Shown here piece by piece: positions 1 through 11,410 of a stretch of 64,000 nt of DNA (the first letter of the stretch is position 1; each line of letters opens with the position of its first letter). The position numbers and the translations under genes were made by a program. Under the pieces are notes generated by a model, which was given only the letters and a program-made list of their open reading frames with translations, was not told the DNA's origin and made no database searches. Where the stretch lies: NCBI GenBank assembly GCA_007644065.1, contig VJWN01000036.1:164080-228079 (forward strand), in the 5' to 3' direction. The stretch is from Margaritispora aquatica (Eukaryota > Ascomycota > Leotiomycetes > Helotiales > Discinellaceae).

Positions 1-635
1 GGAGATGACTCTGTGATAGATGGAGCTGCAGAGCTTGCTGGACTCATATTGTTGGCCGTCATTCCCTTTTTACCATCGCACATGAATGAGATACATCTCT
101 TGCGTGGAACTGGTGCCACTAGGTTTTGAGCCTTGGGTGATACACTGACCACTTCAGCTGGAGTGGACTCCTTGTATGGCATTGGGGGCGCCAGTATAGG
201 TGGCGAAGAGCGTTTTGTCTTTGCAGTTATGGAGTATGGAGAGAAGCTGGTGTATGTCGTGTTAGGGAATGGAGGACTTGGTGTGTCTACACGAGCAGGG
301 GATGTGAATCCACCATCACTCGTCAGCTCAGCCGTTGATGCGAGGCTGGCATTGCTCATCATTGATCTTCGACGAGTCAGGTCTGTTGCAACTTTGATCT
401 CTGGCTTCGTGACTTCGCACTCGGTGGGCTTCTGGAAGGCCATGGTGAGGAGAGATTCCTTCCGAAGACTCTGGGGCCGAACCAAAGATTTATGGAAATC
501 CTTCTGTGGCTCGATCTTGCGTGGGGTCTGATGGTCTGGAGGTTCATCCACGTCTGCAGGCCCTTCCTCGTCGTCTGCCGGAGCTAAATTGGACGTCGTT
601 TGAGACTTCCATGTAAAAAAGTCCTGTATACCCAT
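1..635 (-). CDS. Ser/Pro-rich putative regulatory protein, N-terminal part (3' end outside window)
   Basis: The minus-strand frame is open from an ATG at 635-633 to the window edge, so about 211 residues are visible and the C-terminus is missing. The protein begins MGIQDFFTWKS. It is low in hydrophobic residues and has basic Ser-rich stretches (TRRRSMMSNASLAS), a Pro/Ser/Thr run (VDTPSPPFPNTT) and a small basic Cys motif (RKRCISF) near residue 185. The arrangement TRRRSMMSN, then TSDGG, TSPAR and TPSPP, then RKRCISF, resembles fungal nuclear proteins of the DUF3295/DUF1752 type. That comparison is from memory and tentative. No signal peptide or membrane segment is seen. The plus-strand ORF at 133-531 is its antisense shadow. 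Confidence 0.62.
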   Translation of the reverse strand, partial: MGIQDFFTWKSQTTSNLAPADDEEGPADVDEPPDHQTPRKIEPQKDFHKSLVRPQSLRKESLLTMAFQKPTECEVTKPEIKVATDLTRRRSMMSNASLASTAELTSDGGFTSPARVDTPSPPFPNTTYTSFSPYSITAKTKRSSPPILAPPMPYKESTPAEVVSVSPKAQNLVAPVPRKRCISFMCDGKKGMTANNMSPASSAAPSITESS

Positions 636-3600
636 TGTATTGTGTTGTTCGTGATTCTTGTTCATGATTTGATGTATTAATAGATAATCAGGCGTATGAT
701 CGTCTGCTGAGGTTCTTGAAGGTTGGATTAAAAGATGTGAATTGTTTGTATCGTTGCGACAAAGTGGCAAAGGCAAAAGAACGCTCGCAGTGCAACGTGG
801 AAAGTACTGTAGGTTTGGAAGAGTCTTCGATACTCTTGGATGGTCGCAATCAACTCAATGTTCGACGCAGGTAGGTCAATATCTTCGTCGCGGTTCCTGG
901 ATTCGATGTTGTGAATCGCTGGAGTATGGCGTCCCTAGGGACCGTTGTGCTATAAATTTGACGACATATTCACCAGTAAAGTGGATATCCAGTTGTACTT
1001 CAAGGAGAAGCAGAAAGGACGAAGGCGGGCTCGTGTATGGCTGACAATATTCGACGATCACTTCTTAGATTCTTGGATGTGGTGATTATTGTACTTGGAC
1101 TGCGGATTTGAAGGTGACGTTAGGTTGAACAGGGCTCGGATCAGGATGAGAGCAGATCAAAGAGAACCTGGGAGGGTGTGACAAATATAGGTGAGGAAAC
1201 CGAATAAGGCCGGCTGAGTGCTGGCTGCGTAAGGTGTTGAATGCTGCTGGGTGCTGTATGTTCCGATGGATGAATTGCAAGGCGATGCCGACACAGCCTT
1301 GGCCAACGCCCTGGTTGGATGTTTGGGGGTTGATATGCGCAACAACCAGTATAGGTAGAAAATTCCTTTTGGTTCGTCTTGAATGTCTTGAATGTCTTGT
1401 TTGTCTGACTTTTCGGATGTTGCAGGGCGAGAAGATGAGAAATGGAGGGGAGAGAGGGAAGATATCGGAAATGTGTGAGCGGGCGAGGCAAGCGCAATAG
1501 GGCAGGCTAGGAGAAGATCAGGGCAAGGGCAGAGAACAGCACGGGCGACAAAAGAGAGTAAAGTGAATCAGGAAACGCTGCTACGAACGGTGGTGGGAAA
1601 GCTTGTCTCTGTGCTTGCCCTACTCTCTCTACACTAGCTACTGGGTGGGTAGTGGATGGCGCTGGTTGATGAAATCATTGAGATTGGCGGGCGGCTACTG
1701 GGGATCAAATCGAGGGTTAATGGACGAGTGGAAACAGATAAATTTGGAGGCGAAGTGGAGACAAGATGATCTTGAATGCTCCATTTTCTGAGGGTAATTG
1801 AGAATTTTCACAGGACAAAGAGCTTTTGCGACATCATCAGTCGGCTTCTGCACCCACCTAACGACAGCACAACTGCACCACTGCATGCACCAAAGTGGCC
1901 CCTCTGTAAGTTCCAGTTATTCCAGAATCGACGGTGAAAGAAAAAACTTGATGAATTCGGTAATTTCCTCGGCGGCTTCACTGCAAATTTCAAACAAAGA
2001 ATGGAATCCATGGAAGTGCTACAGTAAGGAGGGATAGCACGAATCGACACCTTTATGTTATTCATCATAAGGTGTGAACATGCTGACCAATTCTTTGTCA
2101 CTTCCATAGCCTTCGTTACCCTAAATGTTCTTCTCTTTACCCTTTGTACGTGCCATGTTTGGGTATGGCCTTATAGCATGAACTGCTACTCGAGCATGGC
2201 TGAAGACATTTCAAAGGCCACTCGCGGCAACGAAAATTATCCAAAAGATCTTCAGCAGGCAGTGTTCGTCATCCTTCAGCTTGTTGTTGGTCTTTGGTTG
2301 CCAGCACTCTTTCAACGAATGGAATGCGCCAATGCGGAGTCTTTCTCTTGAAACATGCTTCTGCAGCGTGGGGGCCCATAACAATATCGAGAGGTTGAAG
2401 TTTCCTCGAGTTGTTGAAGAGGTCGACTGGACGTCCAACATCAGAACATGTCGCGTGGTCACCACCACTGTTGTAACAGCCATTCAAACTCGAACGTGAG
2501 ATGTACAATTTCACATGCAACCCTCTGAACTTGAAGTCTGGCCTGGCCTTTCCTGTAGATGTTGCTTGTTTTCCCATCTCTCCAGCAGTTCTCATTCCAC
2601 ACTGCAGCGGTACATTGCATCGTATGCAGTCTAGGTCAAGCCCTTCATAAACCCCCGATCTGATGTCTGGTGCCCGGATAATGTGTCTGGCCAATGATAG
2701 CTCTTATATTTCTGAATTGACAATTAACCTGGTAAAGTGACAGGTGAGATTGAACCCCCAATCCTGAATCCTGACCGCCAAAATGTACCCCACATTCGTT
2801 TGGATTTTCTGGTTTCTGAATGAAGCTTGACCCCTCTTTTTCACTTTCGACGTGTCTGTTTTTTGCAAGGGTAACTTCACGCTACATTAGCCGTTTGTTG
2901 GAGCGCCGAGCTTATGAATTCTAAGCGGCGGGAAGATAACTCCTCCTGTTGGGAAGTTGAGATGAGACTCAGGACGTTCGATCTCGCTTATTCTCAGCAT
3001 CTCCGAGGATGGTGGGTGTTCAGAACTTGTGGATGAAAAGACGTGGGCGTTGTCCTGCTGTTGTGCAACACCCGCGTGATGGATTCGTGATTCCCCGGTC
3101 GTAACACAGGAATGACAAAAGACCGTATTGAATAGGGCTTGCTTAGTGAGACTCACTGCAACTCCATCACTGCCACCTTTATTGGCCAAGAGATCGACTG
3201 GTATACAGAGCAGCAAATGAGCGATTGCCCAGAGAACGGAAGTAACGATAACTGCATGAGTATGAAGCAGTGAGGAATGCCCGTCGACTGTCAAACGTCT
3301 TGGAATTGGGGGTTCATTGTGCATAGGCTGATATTATGTGCAACTATCGTGAGATTTCGGTGTCCATAGCGTTTCGGTGTTTCGATTATTCGAGCGCACA
3401 GTCTCACGCCTCCTGGAGTGCCAGGTGGAAATACCTTCTCAAAGAGATCACCTACTGCCGCATCTGTATGCACTTCAAAGCTGCAGATTACATTAGTTCT
3501 GCAGGTAATTTGACAGTCTCAACCTGCATAGCGTCGATGGACGATGAGGGATTAATGTCCTCGAATCAATATTTTGGTAAACGAAGGAATCTGGGTCACT

Positions 3601-4222
3601 GGGGCTTTTTCGGCATACTCTTTTAGCTCGCCCGTCCCGAAACGAACCTCAAGAAGGTTGGATGATCGGCTTGAAGCCAAGAGTTTAGGAAATTTGAATT
3701 TGACTTTGACTTCAGTATGCCACGTCTGCCAGAGATGCAAGACTTTCCTCGACGGCATGAATATGCGGCTTGGATTCCTGGGCAGGGCAGGTTCCATGGC
3801 ATTGAAAGTCACGTTCGGATGAATGATAGAAAAATTTCAAAATGTTGAGAAAGGGTGAAGCACCGATGGTAAGGAATGGTGTTCATCCTGAAATTGGATC
3901 ACCGGCGAGTATCTTTCAGATTCCGAACATACTCTGGATCAACCGGATTCGGAAGTCACATGAGCATGGTCACGTCTCCTGTCACATGACATTGCTATGC
4001 CACAATCTTTTTTCTATTTGTCTCTATATTGATGCTTCATCATGCCTTGTTAGCAATTATATCTACTAATTTGAATATGTTATACTCATACTCATGAAAG
4101 AAGTTATGGCAGTTGAGCCGCATCACGTGTGGCCGGAAATTTCCGTCATGAACCGTAAGTCGTCAACACCAAAGCTCCCGAATAGACAACAACCTCATTC
4201 CCAATTGAAGCCTCAACTCACC
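636..4222. other. Gene-poor spacer, 3.6 kb
   Basis: I see no convincing gene here. Several 60-145-codon ORFs occur on both strands, but they lack recognisable motifs, do not splice into longer frames by obvious signals, and mostly overlap one another antisense. The interval must hold the promoter of the minus-strand gene ending at 635 and that of the ATP synthase delta gene starting at 4223. Confidence 0.5.
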
Positions 4223-5018
4223 ATGAACTCTCTCAGAATTGCTCGTGTGGCTCTGCGGGCCCGTCCTACAGCTATCAGCGCTCCTATCCTCCGCAGAGGA
4301 TATGCTGAAGCTGTGTCGGATAAGGTCGGTACCATTAAAAACAGATTTTGCGATTTCTGCTAACTTTCCCCAGATCAAGTTGAGCTTGGCTCTTCCTCAT
4401 CAGGTATGTTGGAATCAATTCTGATTGCGGATTTCACAGGATTGGATATTGCATAAATGAGGATGGAGCTTTGGGAACAATGGCAGATGGATGATGGAAA
4501 GGGAGGAAAGGAGTGGTATTCTGGGCCCACGCTGATTTATCAACAGTCGATGTACAAGTCTCAGGATGTCGTCCAGGTCAATATTCCAGCAGAATCCGGC
4601 GAGATGGGTGTCCTCGCAAACCACGTTCCTTCCATCGAGCAATTGAAGCCAGGACTCATTGAGGTCATCGAGGAGAGTGGTGGAAGCAAACAATTCTTCC
4701 GTACGTTAATTCATTGAGGTCCAGGTTTCTCGGGATCTAACATCTTCATGCGATAGTCTCTGGAGGATTTGCTATTGTCCAACCGGGCTCTGTTCTGAGC
4801 ATTAACGCTGTTGAGGGATACCCATTGGACAACTTCAGCATCGATGCAGTCCGATCCCAAATCGCCGAGGCACAGAAGATTGTTGGAGGAAGCGGAAGTG
4901 AGCAGGATATTGCAGAGGCAAAGATTGAGTTGGAGGTACGTCGAAATCTATATTGTTGCAATCAATATCGCTAACTTGAAAATAGGTTCTGGAGAGCTTG
5001 CAGGCAGCGCTTAAGTAA
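4223..5018 (+). CDS. ATP16: Mitochondrial F1F0-ATP synthase subunit delta (central stalk, Atp16 type)
   Basis: Five exons (4223-4324, 4374-4403, 4547-4700, 4757-4935, 4986-5018) join to 498 nt, 165 residues. Residues 1 to about 30 are an Arg/Ala-rich mitochondrial presequence (MNSLRIARVALRARP) ending near RRGYAEA. The mature part follows the epsilon/delta family: KLSLALPHQ, VNIPAESGEMGVLANHVPS, a beta-sandwich with FFLSGGFAIVQP, and a C-terminal helical hairpin ending LESLQAALK. The protein sits in the F1 central stalk next to gamma and couples rotation to ATP synthesis in the inner membrane. Exon 2 is only 30 nt. The first donor reads GTCGGT, which is weak, but the frame and family alignment require it. 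Length matches the family. Confidence 0.95.
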
Positions 5019-5750
5019 TCGGGAAGCTTGAGTGAGCGACAACCAATTTATAGAGGGAGCTGCTGTGTATATCATTGTTTCTTGAATGCATCCCATGGAG
5101 AGATGATACTTCAATTGCTCATGCCATTTCCGGAATGTGATCACGAAAGACATGTCGAGAAGGCTAGAATGACAATACGATCAAATCTTACGCCATGTGT
5201 CGACAGCTAACGCTGGGAATGTCCAATGGATTTCTCAAAGGTCTAGATGGTTCGATATATCTGCTACTACATGGCAACTATACAATTAACCTTTTGGTGG
5301 CCGTCTTTATCATGGCCACGCTCTCGTTCTGGCTCTTGGACTACACATTGGTTAAGCATACCGATGTACTAGCGTGTTTACATCCAAGAGTTCGGAAGCT
5401 GCGCGTATGAAAGACCAATGCCATTGAATTTAGTTTCAAAGGTTACCTTAGGCATACGTTGGTATTTCAGTAGACTCGAGTGAGTCGTACCTACGTTCTT
5501 GCCCCCTCAATGAGCCACTGTCCATACTTCTTTCCCTGTAGTATCAGACTTTCATCCAAATCTCATCTCGGAAGAATCTGATCTCGTTTCAACTCTTTTT
5601 TATTCTTCACATACTTTTCTTATCAACTTTACCCGTGGTGGTGGCATTCGGTTCTTGCTTGCCTGCAGTTTGCAGCTTGCTCATACATTCTTTCAACAAT
5701 TATTAGACGTTATTTACTTACAGTCTTAACATAGTCCAACGCATGACTCC
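5019..5750 (+). other. Intergenic region and 5' leader of the 1071-residue gene
   Basis: No gene is seen. The last 200 bases are T/C-rich (for example 5590-5640), typical of fungal promoters and 5' leaders, and lead into the ATG at 5751. Confidence 0.4.
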
Positions 5751-8700
5751 ATGCTTGATACAATGGTCCAACTCGCCGAATACCAATGGCAGCCAGTACC
5801 ATCTGTTATCTCGAAGCGATACTACGACGCCAGCTTACCTGAAGCACACCGTACCATCCCCGGCCGCACTCTGTCACGAAATGCCGTTCCTTCGGGTATT
5901 GTTGCATCTCGCATTTCTCTATTGCAGAGGTTTGGCTCGGGTAGTTCAGATAAACTTGTTGCCGCATCTTCTGCCACGACTACAAAACATGACAAAAGCG
6001 GTTCGCGTACTGGGTTTGGTCGAAGGTTGACCAATCGATTTGGCCATCCTGCCGTACAAAATACGAAGCCTGACCAAGAATCCTTTCCTGTTAATCCTTC
6101 TTGCACATTCATTAGACTCAATCCACCGCAGAAAACCTTTCGTGAACATCATGCTGTCGCAAAGCTTAATTTAAGGACGGTGCGTTCTTCGACTCAAATA
6201 CAACTACTTGCCGAACCGCCACATAAGGATGCAAGTTCTGGGGGAAAGCTTGTGTGGAAGAGCAAATCGTACAATCCTATGCGAAATCGCCAAAATAGCC
6301 CAGATATTGATGTTTTAGAAGAGGTCGATCCGGCAGGAAATAAAACCAAATTTATCTCCCAGACTTCAATTTTCCCTATTCAAACGAGCCCAAGCGAGTC
6401 TGATGTGTACTGTCAAGAGAGCAAATCAATTCCGATACATACGTTGGGTTCGGAGAATTCTTTCATAACTACCTCTTCTATTCGACGGCAAAGCGTGCGA
6501 GACTTGTTTGCCGATTATGGAATAGATAGGCCTGCTGGCTTGGTTTCTAAGCAAACATCACGAGAGACGGAACATACGCTTCCATCGGAAGCTCTCCCCG
6601 GAAAGTGTCATCTGTGTGGATGGCTCAACAGCGAGCTCTACTTTTCGTGCTGGAGATGTGGTCACAACGCTTGCTCAAGATGTGATGAGGGTTCCGTGAT
6701 GGCCAATATCTCAATTTTCGGTGGTAAAAACGACGCCAACCAGAAATTACTTGGTACTTTACAGCCATCTCTCCCTCCAATCCAACCGAGGCTCGTAGAG
6801 GACGAGCCTGTAAAGCCACAGTCGCCCATAGTTTACACCAATGCCCTCTATACAGAACCTGGCTTACAACATCGAGGAGCACGAAGTCTTTCGTGGAGAT
6901 CTTCAAGTTTAGAAATGCCGCGGGAGACTTCATACAGAGCCAAAGCCACAACGACTAGGTTGCAAGAAAAGGCCACTCGACTTTCACTTCTGGCAGGATC
7001 ACAAACTACTAAAAAGGTAAAAGAATCTCCGTTTTTACTCGCGGATCAACAAACTCCTCAACGAGCTTTTGCTGCCATTCCTTTGAACTCATCTCATAGT
7101 CGTCCCATCATTCGAAAGAGTCGCCGAACAGCACATCAGTTATCCAGAGAATATCGATCCAGCACATCTTCCTCTGATGAACCAACTTGCATTTCTGAAG
7201 GACAATCTCTTCCAGTACATCATGGGAAGCAAAACAGTATCTCTCCAAGTCATCAACAGAAGCAACACGGTCGAGAAGATACAGATAAAGGCTATGCTGC
7301 TGATACAAGCGTACACGATGAACTGTTTGACATGGATGGTCTAGCTGCATACCCCACTCGACTGCCTCAATCGAGTTTACGTTCCCAAACAAATACTAGC
7401 CTGCCCGCCAAGGAGACAATGTATGATAATGGCCACGTATATCGCACTGTATTGCGAACAAAAACGAAGAATTACTCAATATTAGCGAACTCGGATGCGT
7501 CTATGGCACCTCAGCTGCGGTCTCACTCGTCCCAACTCTGGTCCCATCTAAACATTTTTGAGGAAAAACAAGTCCCGGAGTATGTTGAATGTCGTGGGTA
7601 TCCTCGAACTGGTCATTTCCGACATGATGTTACTGCGGTGGATTCTGGGGCAGTGGGCGAATGCCAGCACTGCCTTGATGATTGCCCATGTGCAGCTTGT
7701 CAAAATGCGAATCATAGTGTTCGATGCTGTACACATGGCGATCATCAGCCAATCGTTCATATTCACCATACGCCCCAAAAAGGAGTCCCCAGGAAAATCG
7801 TTGCTAACATTCCAATATCATATCCACCAGATGCACTTTGTCGTTCAGACTCAACTTCGCTCTCACCACGTACCAGTATTGCAGCTCCCCTTTTCTGCCA
7901 GACTGCTAATAACCTATCAACTCAAACAAACCCCGGTGCTCCAAATCGTCCTCTTCCCCGATCTAAGTGTTCGATGCAAGGCAAAGACTGCTCAATCCCA
8001 AAGCCCGAAGAACCAAGCCTTAACTGCCTGGGTATAGAGCGGCCAGGTCCCAGTATTGTAGAGACAGTATTGAACCTTGGAAAGAGCAATGCGGTCGTTC
8101 CACTAATTTCTAAAGAGGATAAACAAGAGACTTTAGATGGTGAAAAGACTAGTAGCATGCCACCCGTTCTTTTCACTTATCTAGATATCTTCTCACGGCC
8201 TTCTCGCTTGTCACATCCTACCAGTAATACAGTTCCTATCAGCAGAAATGAAACTCGCAAGCGATTCTTTTCTACGCCAATCAAGATGCAGGAAGAGACT
8301 ACACCGTTTGCTGCAACTCCTGTCGCAGGACATCCGAATGACCAAGCCATGCGGCAGAAAACTGCAACGAAAAGTGAATCAGATAGTGGCGTCAAAAAAT
8401 CTTTGACGACCTTTTCAATCTCACAATTGGTAAACACACCAAGTGCAAAAAAGATGAAGCATCAGCACTTGCTTGGACATGGGGATGCAAAGATGACCAG
8501 CAAGCAAAACAGAGATTCGATCGAGCCCGTGGTTCATGACAATGTCCAACCGGACAATACTTCGAAAAATCATGTACCGGCTTCGTTGCCTGGTCCCAAC
8601 ATAACAAACCCCGTCATGGAAACGCAGCTCAAGCTGGAGTTGATCAAGGGGAATATGACTCCCTTCGACGACAGCTCTAACATGGCGCCTAAATCACTCA

Positions 8701-8966
8701 TCCACATGGAAGATAGTAGTCTGAGCACGACTGATACACTAGTCGCCCAAGATGGCAATGATTCTCATACCGAGCATCAGTGTATTTGGAAGCAAAAATA
8801 CATGGAAAGCTTGCCTGAGAGGAGACGAGTCAATCGAGGTAAGATGGATATCAAAGGTGTTACAGTTATTTTGCATGTCCACGGTGGAGAGGATTTGATT
8901 TTCAAGGCGAACTCTTGGGAGGGTGGAGGATTGAGGAATGGTGGTAGTGATGGGAAAAGAGAATAG
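5751..8966 (+). CDS. Large unknown protein with two Cys/His clusters
   Basis: A single uninterrupted 1071-codon frame. The protein is hydrophilic, Ser/Thr/Pro-rich and probably largely disordered. Two cysteine-rich islands stand out. One near residues 285-305 (CHLCGW...CWRCGHNACSRC) looks like a treble-clef or B-box-like zinc site. One near residues 625-665 (CQHCLDDCPCAACQN followed by RCCTHGDH) has about eight Cys plus His. The extreme C-terminus (residues about 1030-1055, GVTVILHVHGGEDLIFK) is the only predicted beta-rich hydrophobic patch and may be a small conserved domain. No signal peptide or transmembrane segment is seen. I do not recognise the family. A nuclear or ubiquitin-related zinc protein is possible but unproven. 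The first in-frame ATG (MLDTMVQ) is taken as the start. Confidence 0.8.
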   Translation: MLDTMVQLAEYQWQPVPSVISKRYYDASLPEAHRTIPGRTLSRNAVPSGIVASRISLLQRFGSGSSDKLVAASSATTTKHDKSGSRTGFGRRLTNRFGHPAVQNTKPDQESFPVNPSCTFIRLNPPQKTFREHHAVAKLNLRTVRSSTQIQLLAEPPHKDASSGGKLVWKSKSYNPMRNRQNSPDIDVLEEVDPAGNKTKFISQTSIFPIQTSPSESDVYCQESKSIPIHTLGSENSFITTSSIRRQSVRDLFADYGIDRPAGLVSKQTSRETEHTLPSEALPGKCHLCGWLNSELYFSCWRCGHNACSRCDEGSVMANISIFGGKNDANQKLLGTLQPSLPPIQPRLVEDEPVKPQSPIVYTNALYTEPGLQHRGARSLSWRSSSLEMPRETSYRAKATTTRLQEKATRLSLLAGSQTTKKVKESPFLLADQQTPQRAFAAIPLNSSHSRPIIRKSRRTAHQLSREYRSSTSSSDEPTCISEGQSLPVHHGKQNSISPSHQQKQHGREDTDKGYAADTSVHDELFDMDGLAAYPTRLPQSSLRSQTNTSLPAKETMYDNGHVYRTVLRTKTKNYSILANSDASMAPQLRSHSSQLWSHLNIFEEKQVPEYVECRGYPRTGHFRHDVTAVDSGAVGECQHCLDDCPCAACQNANHSVRCCTHGDHQPIVHIHHTPQKGVPRKIVANIPISYPPDALCRSDSTSLSPRTSIAAPLFCQTANNLSTQTNPGAPNRPLPRSKCSMQGKDCSIPKPEEPSLNCLGIERPGPSIVETVLNLGKSNAVVPLISKEDKQETLDGEKTSSMPPVLFTYLDIFSRPSRLSHPTSNTVPISRNETRKRFFSTPIKMQEETTPFAATPVAGHPNDQAMRQKTATKSESDSGVKKSLTTFSISQLVNTPSAKKMKHQHLLGHGDAKMTSKQNRDSIEPVVHDNVQPDNTSKNHVPASLPGPNITNPVMETQLKLELIKGNMTPFDDSSNMAPKSLIHMEDSSLSTTDTLVAQDGNDSHTEHQCIWKQKYMESLPERRRVNRGKMDIKGVTVILHVHGGEDLIFKANSWEGGGLRNGGSDGKRE

Positions 8967-10010
8967 GTACTCAGGGGTGGGTGAGTTGCATTGTTGTGTA
9001 TGACAGGTGAGGGCATATCTGAGTTTTAGCTCAGCGTACTGCTTGGATGAGGTTAAGGGTGAATTGATAGGGCACATAAATTCTGTTCTGTTTTGTGATG
9101 GAGACTTTCGTTGGACTGTATTGGACTGAACTGGGAGTTGAGTTGAGTTGGCCTGGGTTTGGTATGGTTGGGCTGGAGACAATAATAAGTATTATTATTG
9201 GAATCACTCGCTTAGCTGCAATGATGATTGTTGGACTTTTTGCATACATCCTACGTCTCTTACATTGTTCTACTCTTGTGCTTGCGCTTGTCAGATGCTG
9301 TGAGATGTAAAATATGCAAGTGTCTTTGGAGCCAACTGGACCAAACTAGACCGGTTGTATTGCGATTCTCGCTTGCTGTTCAGCTTGATGCGAGTTAAAT
9401 AACCCAATGTTAACTTTCACAATTTCGCAAACAGGGTAACATCAATATAACGATAGACTTTATAGAGGACTGTGAGCACTGGTAAGTGCTTTACTCATGA
9501 CCAATGGACATGCTGTGAGGAGCCTCGACCATGCTTTATTTTCAAATAAATGGCTCTCACCTAAGCGAGGTGAGAAGTGGCATATATCTTCTTTTCTAGA
9601 TCTACTATTGGTATAAAGTAGGTGATCTTAGTGTACTCTACTGTCTTGAATCTGGTATAGTATCATGCCTTCACTCTTGTCTGGGTAGGTAGGTAGGTAG
9701 GTAGGTATGTTCTGTCCTCCAAAACCGTCGATGATCCCCGAGCTACATAAAGGCTTCTTCGCTCGCTTGTACCGTGATTAAAATATTGCTTGCGCATATG
9801 TCACATTTCCTCCTCCCGAGCTCTCAGTGGCGTTTTGGCTTCATGTTCACGACTTAGAGAGGGAAGCACCTCTCGCCATGGCCGGGTAAGATATCTCTGA
9901 CGGTGCACACTCTTCCGCTTCTCAAGCTGGCCCATCGTCCCGTCTCGTCTCAACCTCATGTTCAACACTCCCCTTCCCCCGCAATTTGATTTCCATCCCC
10001 CACAAACCCC
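8967..10010. other. Convergent spacer with a GGTA microsatellite
   Basis: No gene is seen between the convergent 1071-residue gene and NAT3. It holds a short GGTA/GTAG tetranucleotide run near 9685-9707. It also holds a 7-bp stem hairpin, CTCACCT with AGGTGAG, near 9557-9575, in a position where a transcript end might lie. Confidence 0.4.
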
Positions 10011-10665
10011 TCACCACACATCCTCAGGCTGCACCTCCCACTTTTCCCCATCAGTCCTCGCATGCTCGAGCTTCACATCCCTGCGGAGCGGTTTCCGCAT
10101 ATCATACGCGTCCTCGCCATCGGCCTCAGGATCCGCAGGGTCATCGGCATAGTAGTCCTTCACGACGCGAAACGTCGCATACCCTAGCCCTTTGTACAGC
10201 GCCTGCGCGATCAGGTTCGAGCGCCGCACGAATAGGTCTACGAAATACGCATTGTAGGCGTCGCCCGCCGAACTGATCAGTAGGGAGAGGATTCGCGCGA
10301 GGCCCAGGCGTCGGGAGGACGGGGATACGGTGAGTGCTGTTATGTGTGCGTGGAAGGGGAGCGCGTGTGGTGAGGGGGCGGTAAAGGGGGGTGGTGCGGG
10401 CGTGGCTTCGAGTTTGCCCATTACTGTAGGTGGGTAGGTAGTTAGTGAGGGTTTTTGATATGTGAGGATGGGAGGAGGGCGGAGGGGGGCAAGTACTGTA
10501 TGCTTCGATTGTGCCATCTTGACCCTCGGCGACGGAGAAGAGGTGTGGCCACCGTGCTAGGTAGGAGAAGTAGAAGTTGAGGTCGTAGGTCTCAGTGAGG
10601 GGGTCGAGGTTGGTGGGGTTGAATGCGAAGACATCTTTTGCTGTGAAGGGGCGGAGAGAGGTCAT
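10011..10665 (-). CDS. NAT3: N-terminal acetyltransferase B (NatB) catalytic subunit Nat3/NAA20
   Basis: Two exons (10665-10497, 10423-10011) join to 582 nt, 193 residues. NatB acetylates protein N-termini starting Met-Asp/Glu/Asn/Gln, with Mdm20 as the auxiliary subunit on the ribosome. The start MTSLRPFTAKDVFAFN is followed by NLDPLTETYDLNFYFSYLARWP, a hallmark of NAA20. The GNAT core shows HITALTVSPSSRRLGLARIL (the acetyl-CoA binding RRxGxA-type loop), then VDLFVRRSNLIAQALYKGLG and the family tail EDAYDMRKPLRRD. The 73-bp intron splits the codon for Ile in EAYIMGKLE. Compared with the animal protein there is a short Pro/Ala insert after MGKLEATP. Assignment is by family motifs, not a search. 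Confidence 0.95.
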
Positions 10666-11410
10666 TTTGTAGATATCGAGATGTGTATTGGACGAGACTT
10701 CTCTTGCAAGTGTGAAGCTTTGAAGTAGATCGTCTGATATAGTTGGAGGAACCTTCGTGTCCTGTTGTGGAGGGGTGAAGTTCAGATGAAGTCGTGAAGT
10801 GACATTTTTTTGATAATGGTTCTGTTCTGTTCTATTCGATTAGATTAGATTAGATCTTCACATTGCAGGAAAGCCTCAATCTCCTTCCACCACATCCATC
10901 CATTCCAGCCTCAAATACGCCTCTTTCGCCGTACTCATTCTCGTCTCTCCTTACAATATTGAAGGGTTAAGACACCACAAAACGAATATACTCCAACAAG
11001 TGAGCAAACGCATGTCTCGACGCCAAAAGCACAACGCATAACGGTCCCTAATCTCACAAAGGAGCCGAAACTCCACCGCCCAATCGTAAACAATATCAAC
11101 ACACTGTTAATGATATGGATCAACACAAACCATAATCCCACAAACCTATCCACTCGTTTCCACGTCGACGCTACAGAGTTCCATCATAACATCGCATTTG
11201 CCTCTACTCAAACAACGCGCTTTGCTACGTGTATTTTCGGACGAGGTTCACGATTGCTGATTTTGCTGTGCCATACGCTACGACTGAAGGATTGACGAGA
11301 AAGACGAGACCCCGGACAAAGGATTCAGGAAGGAGAGTGCTGTACAGGCACAGTGGTAGAGGTATAGGGAAGCAGATTCCGCAGCAACGGGACAAGAACA
11401 ATATCTCAAG
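10666..11410. other. Divergent promoter region between NAT3 and the 403-residue gene
   Basis: No gene is seen. It contains a short GATTA repeat (about 10838-10855), and should carry the promoters of both divergent genes. Confidence 0.4.

Noticed and set aside
133..531. 132-codon plus-strand ORF
   Set aside because: It is antisense to the continuous minus-strand protein at 1-635, which has the better coding character.
2887..3324. 145-codon minus ORF with a hydrophobic stretch
   Set aside because: No motif, no splice-linked extension and antisense overlaps. It could be real but cannot be supported.
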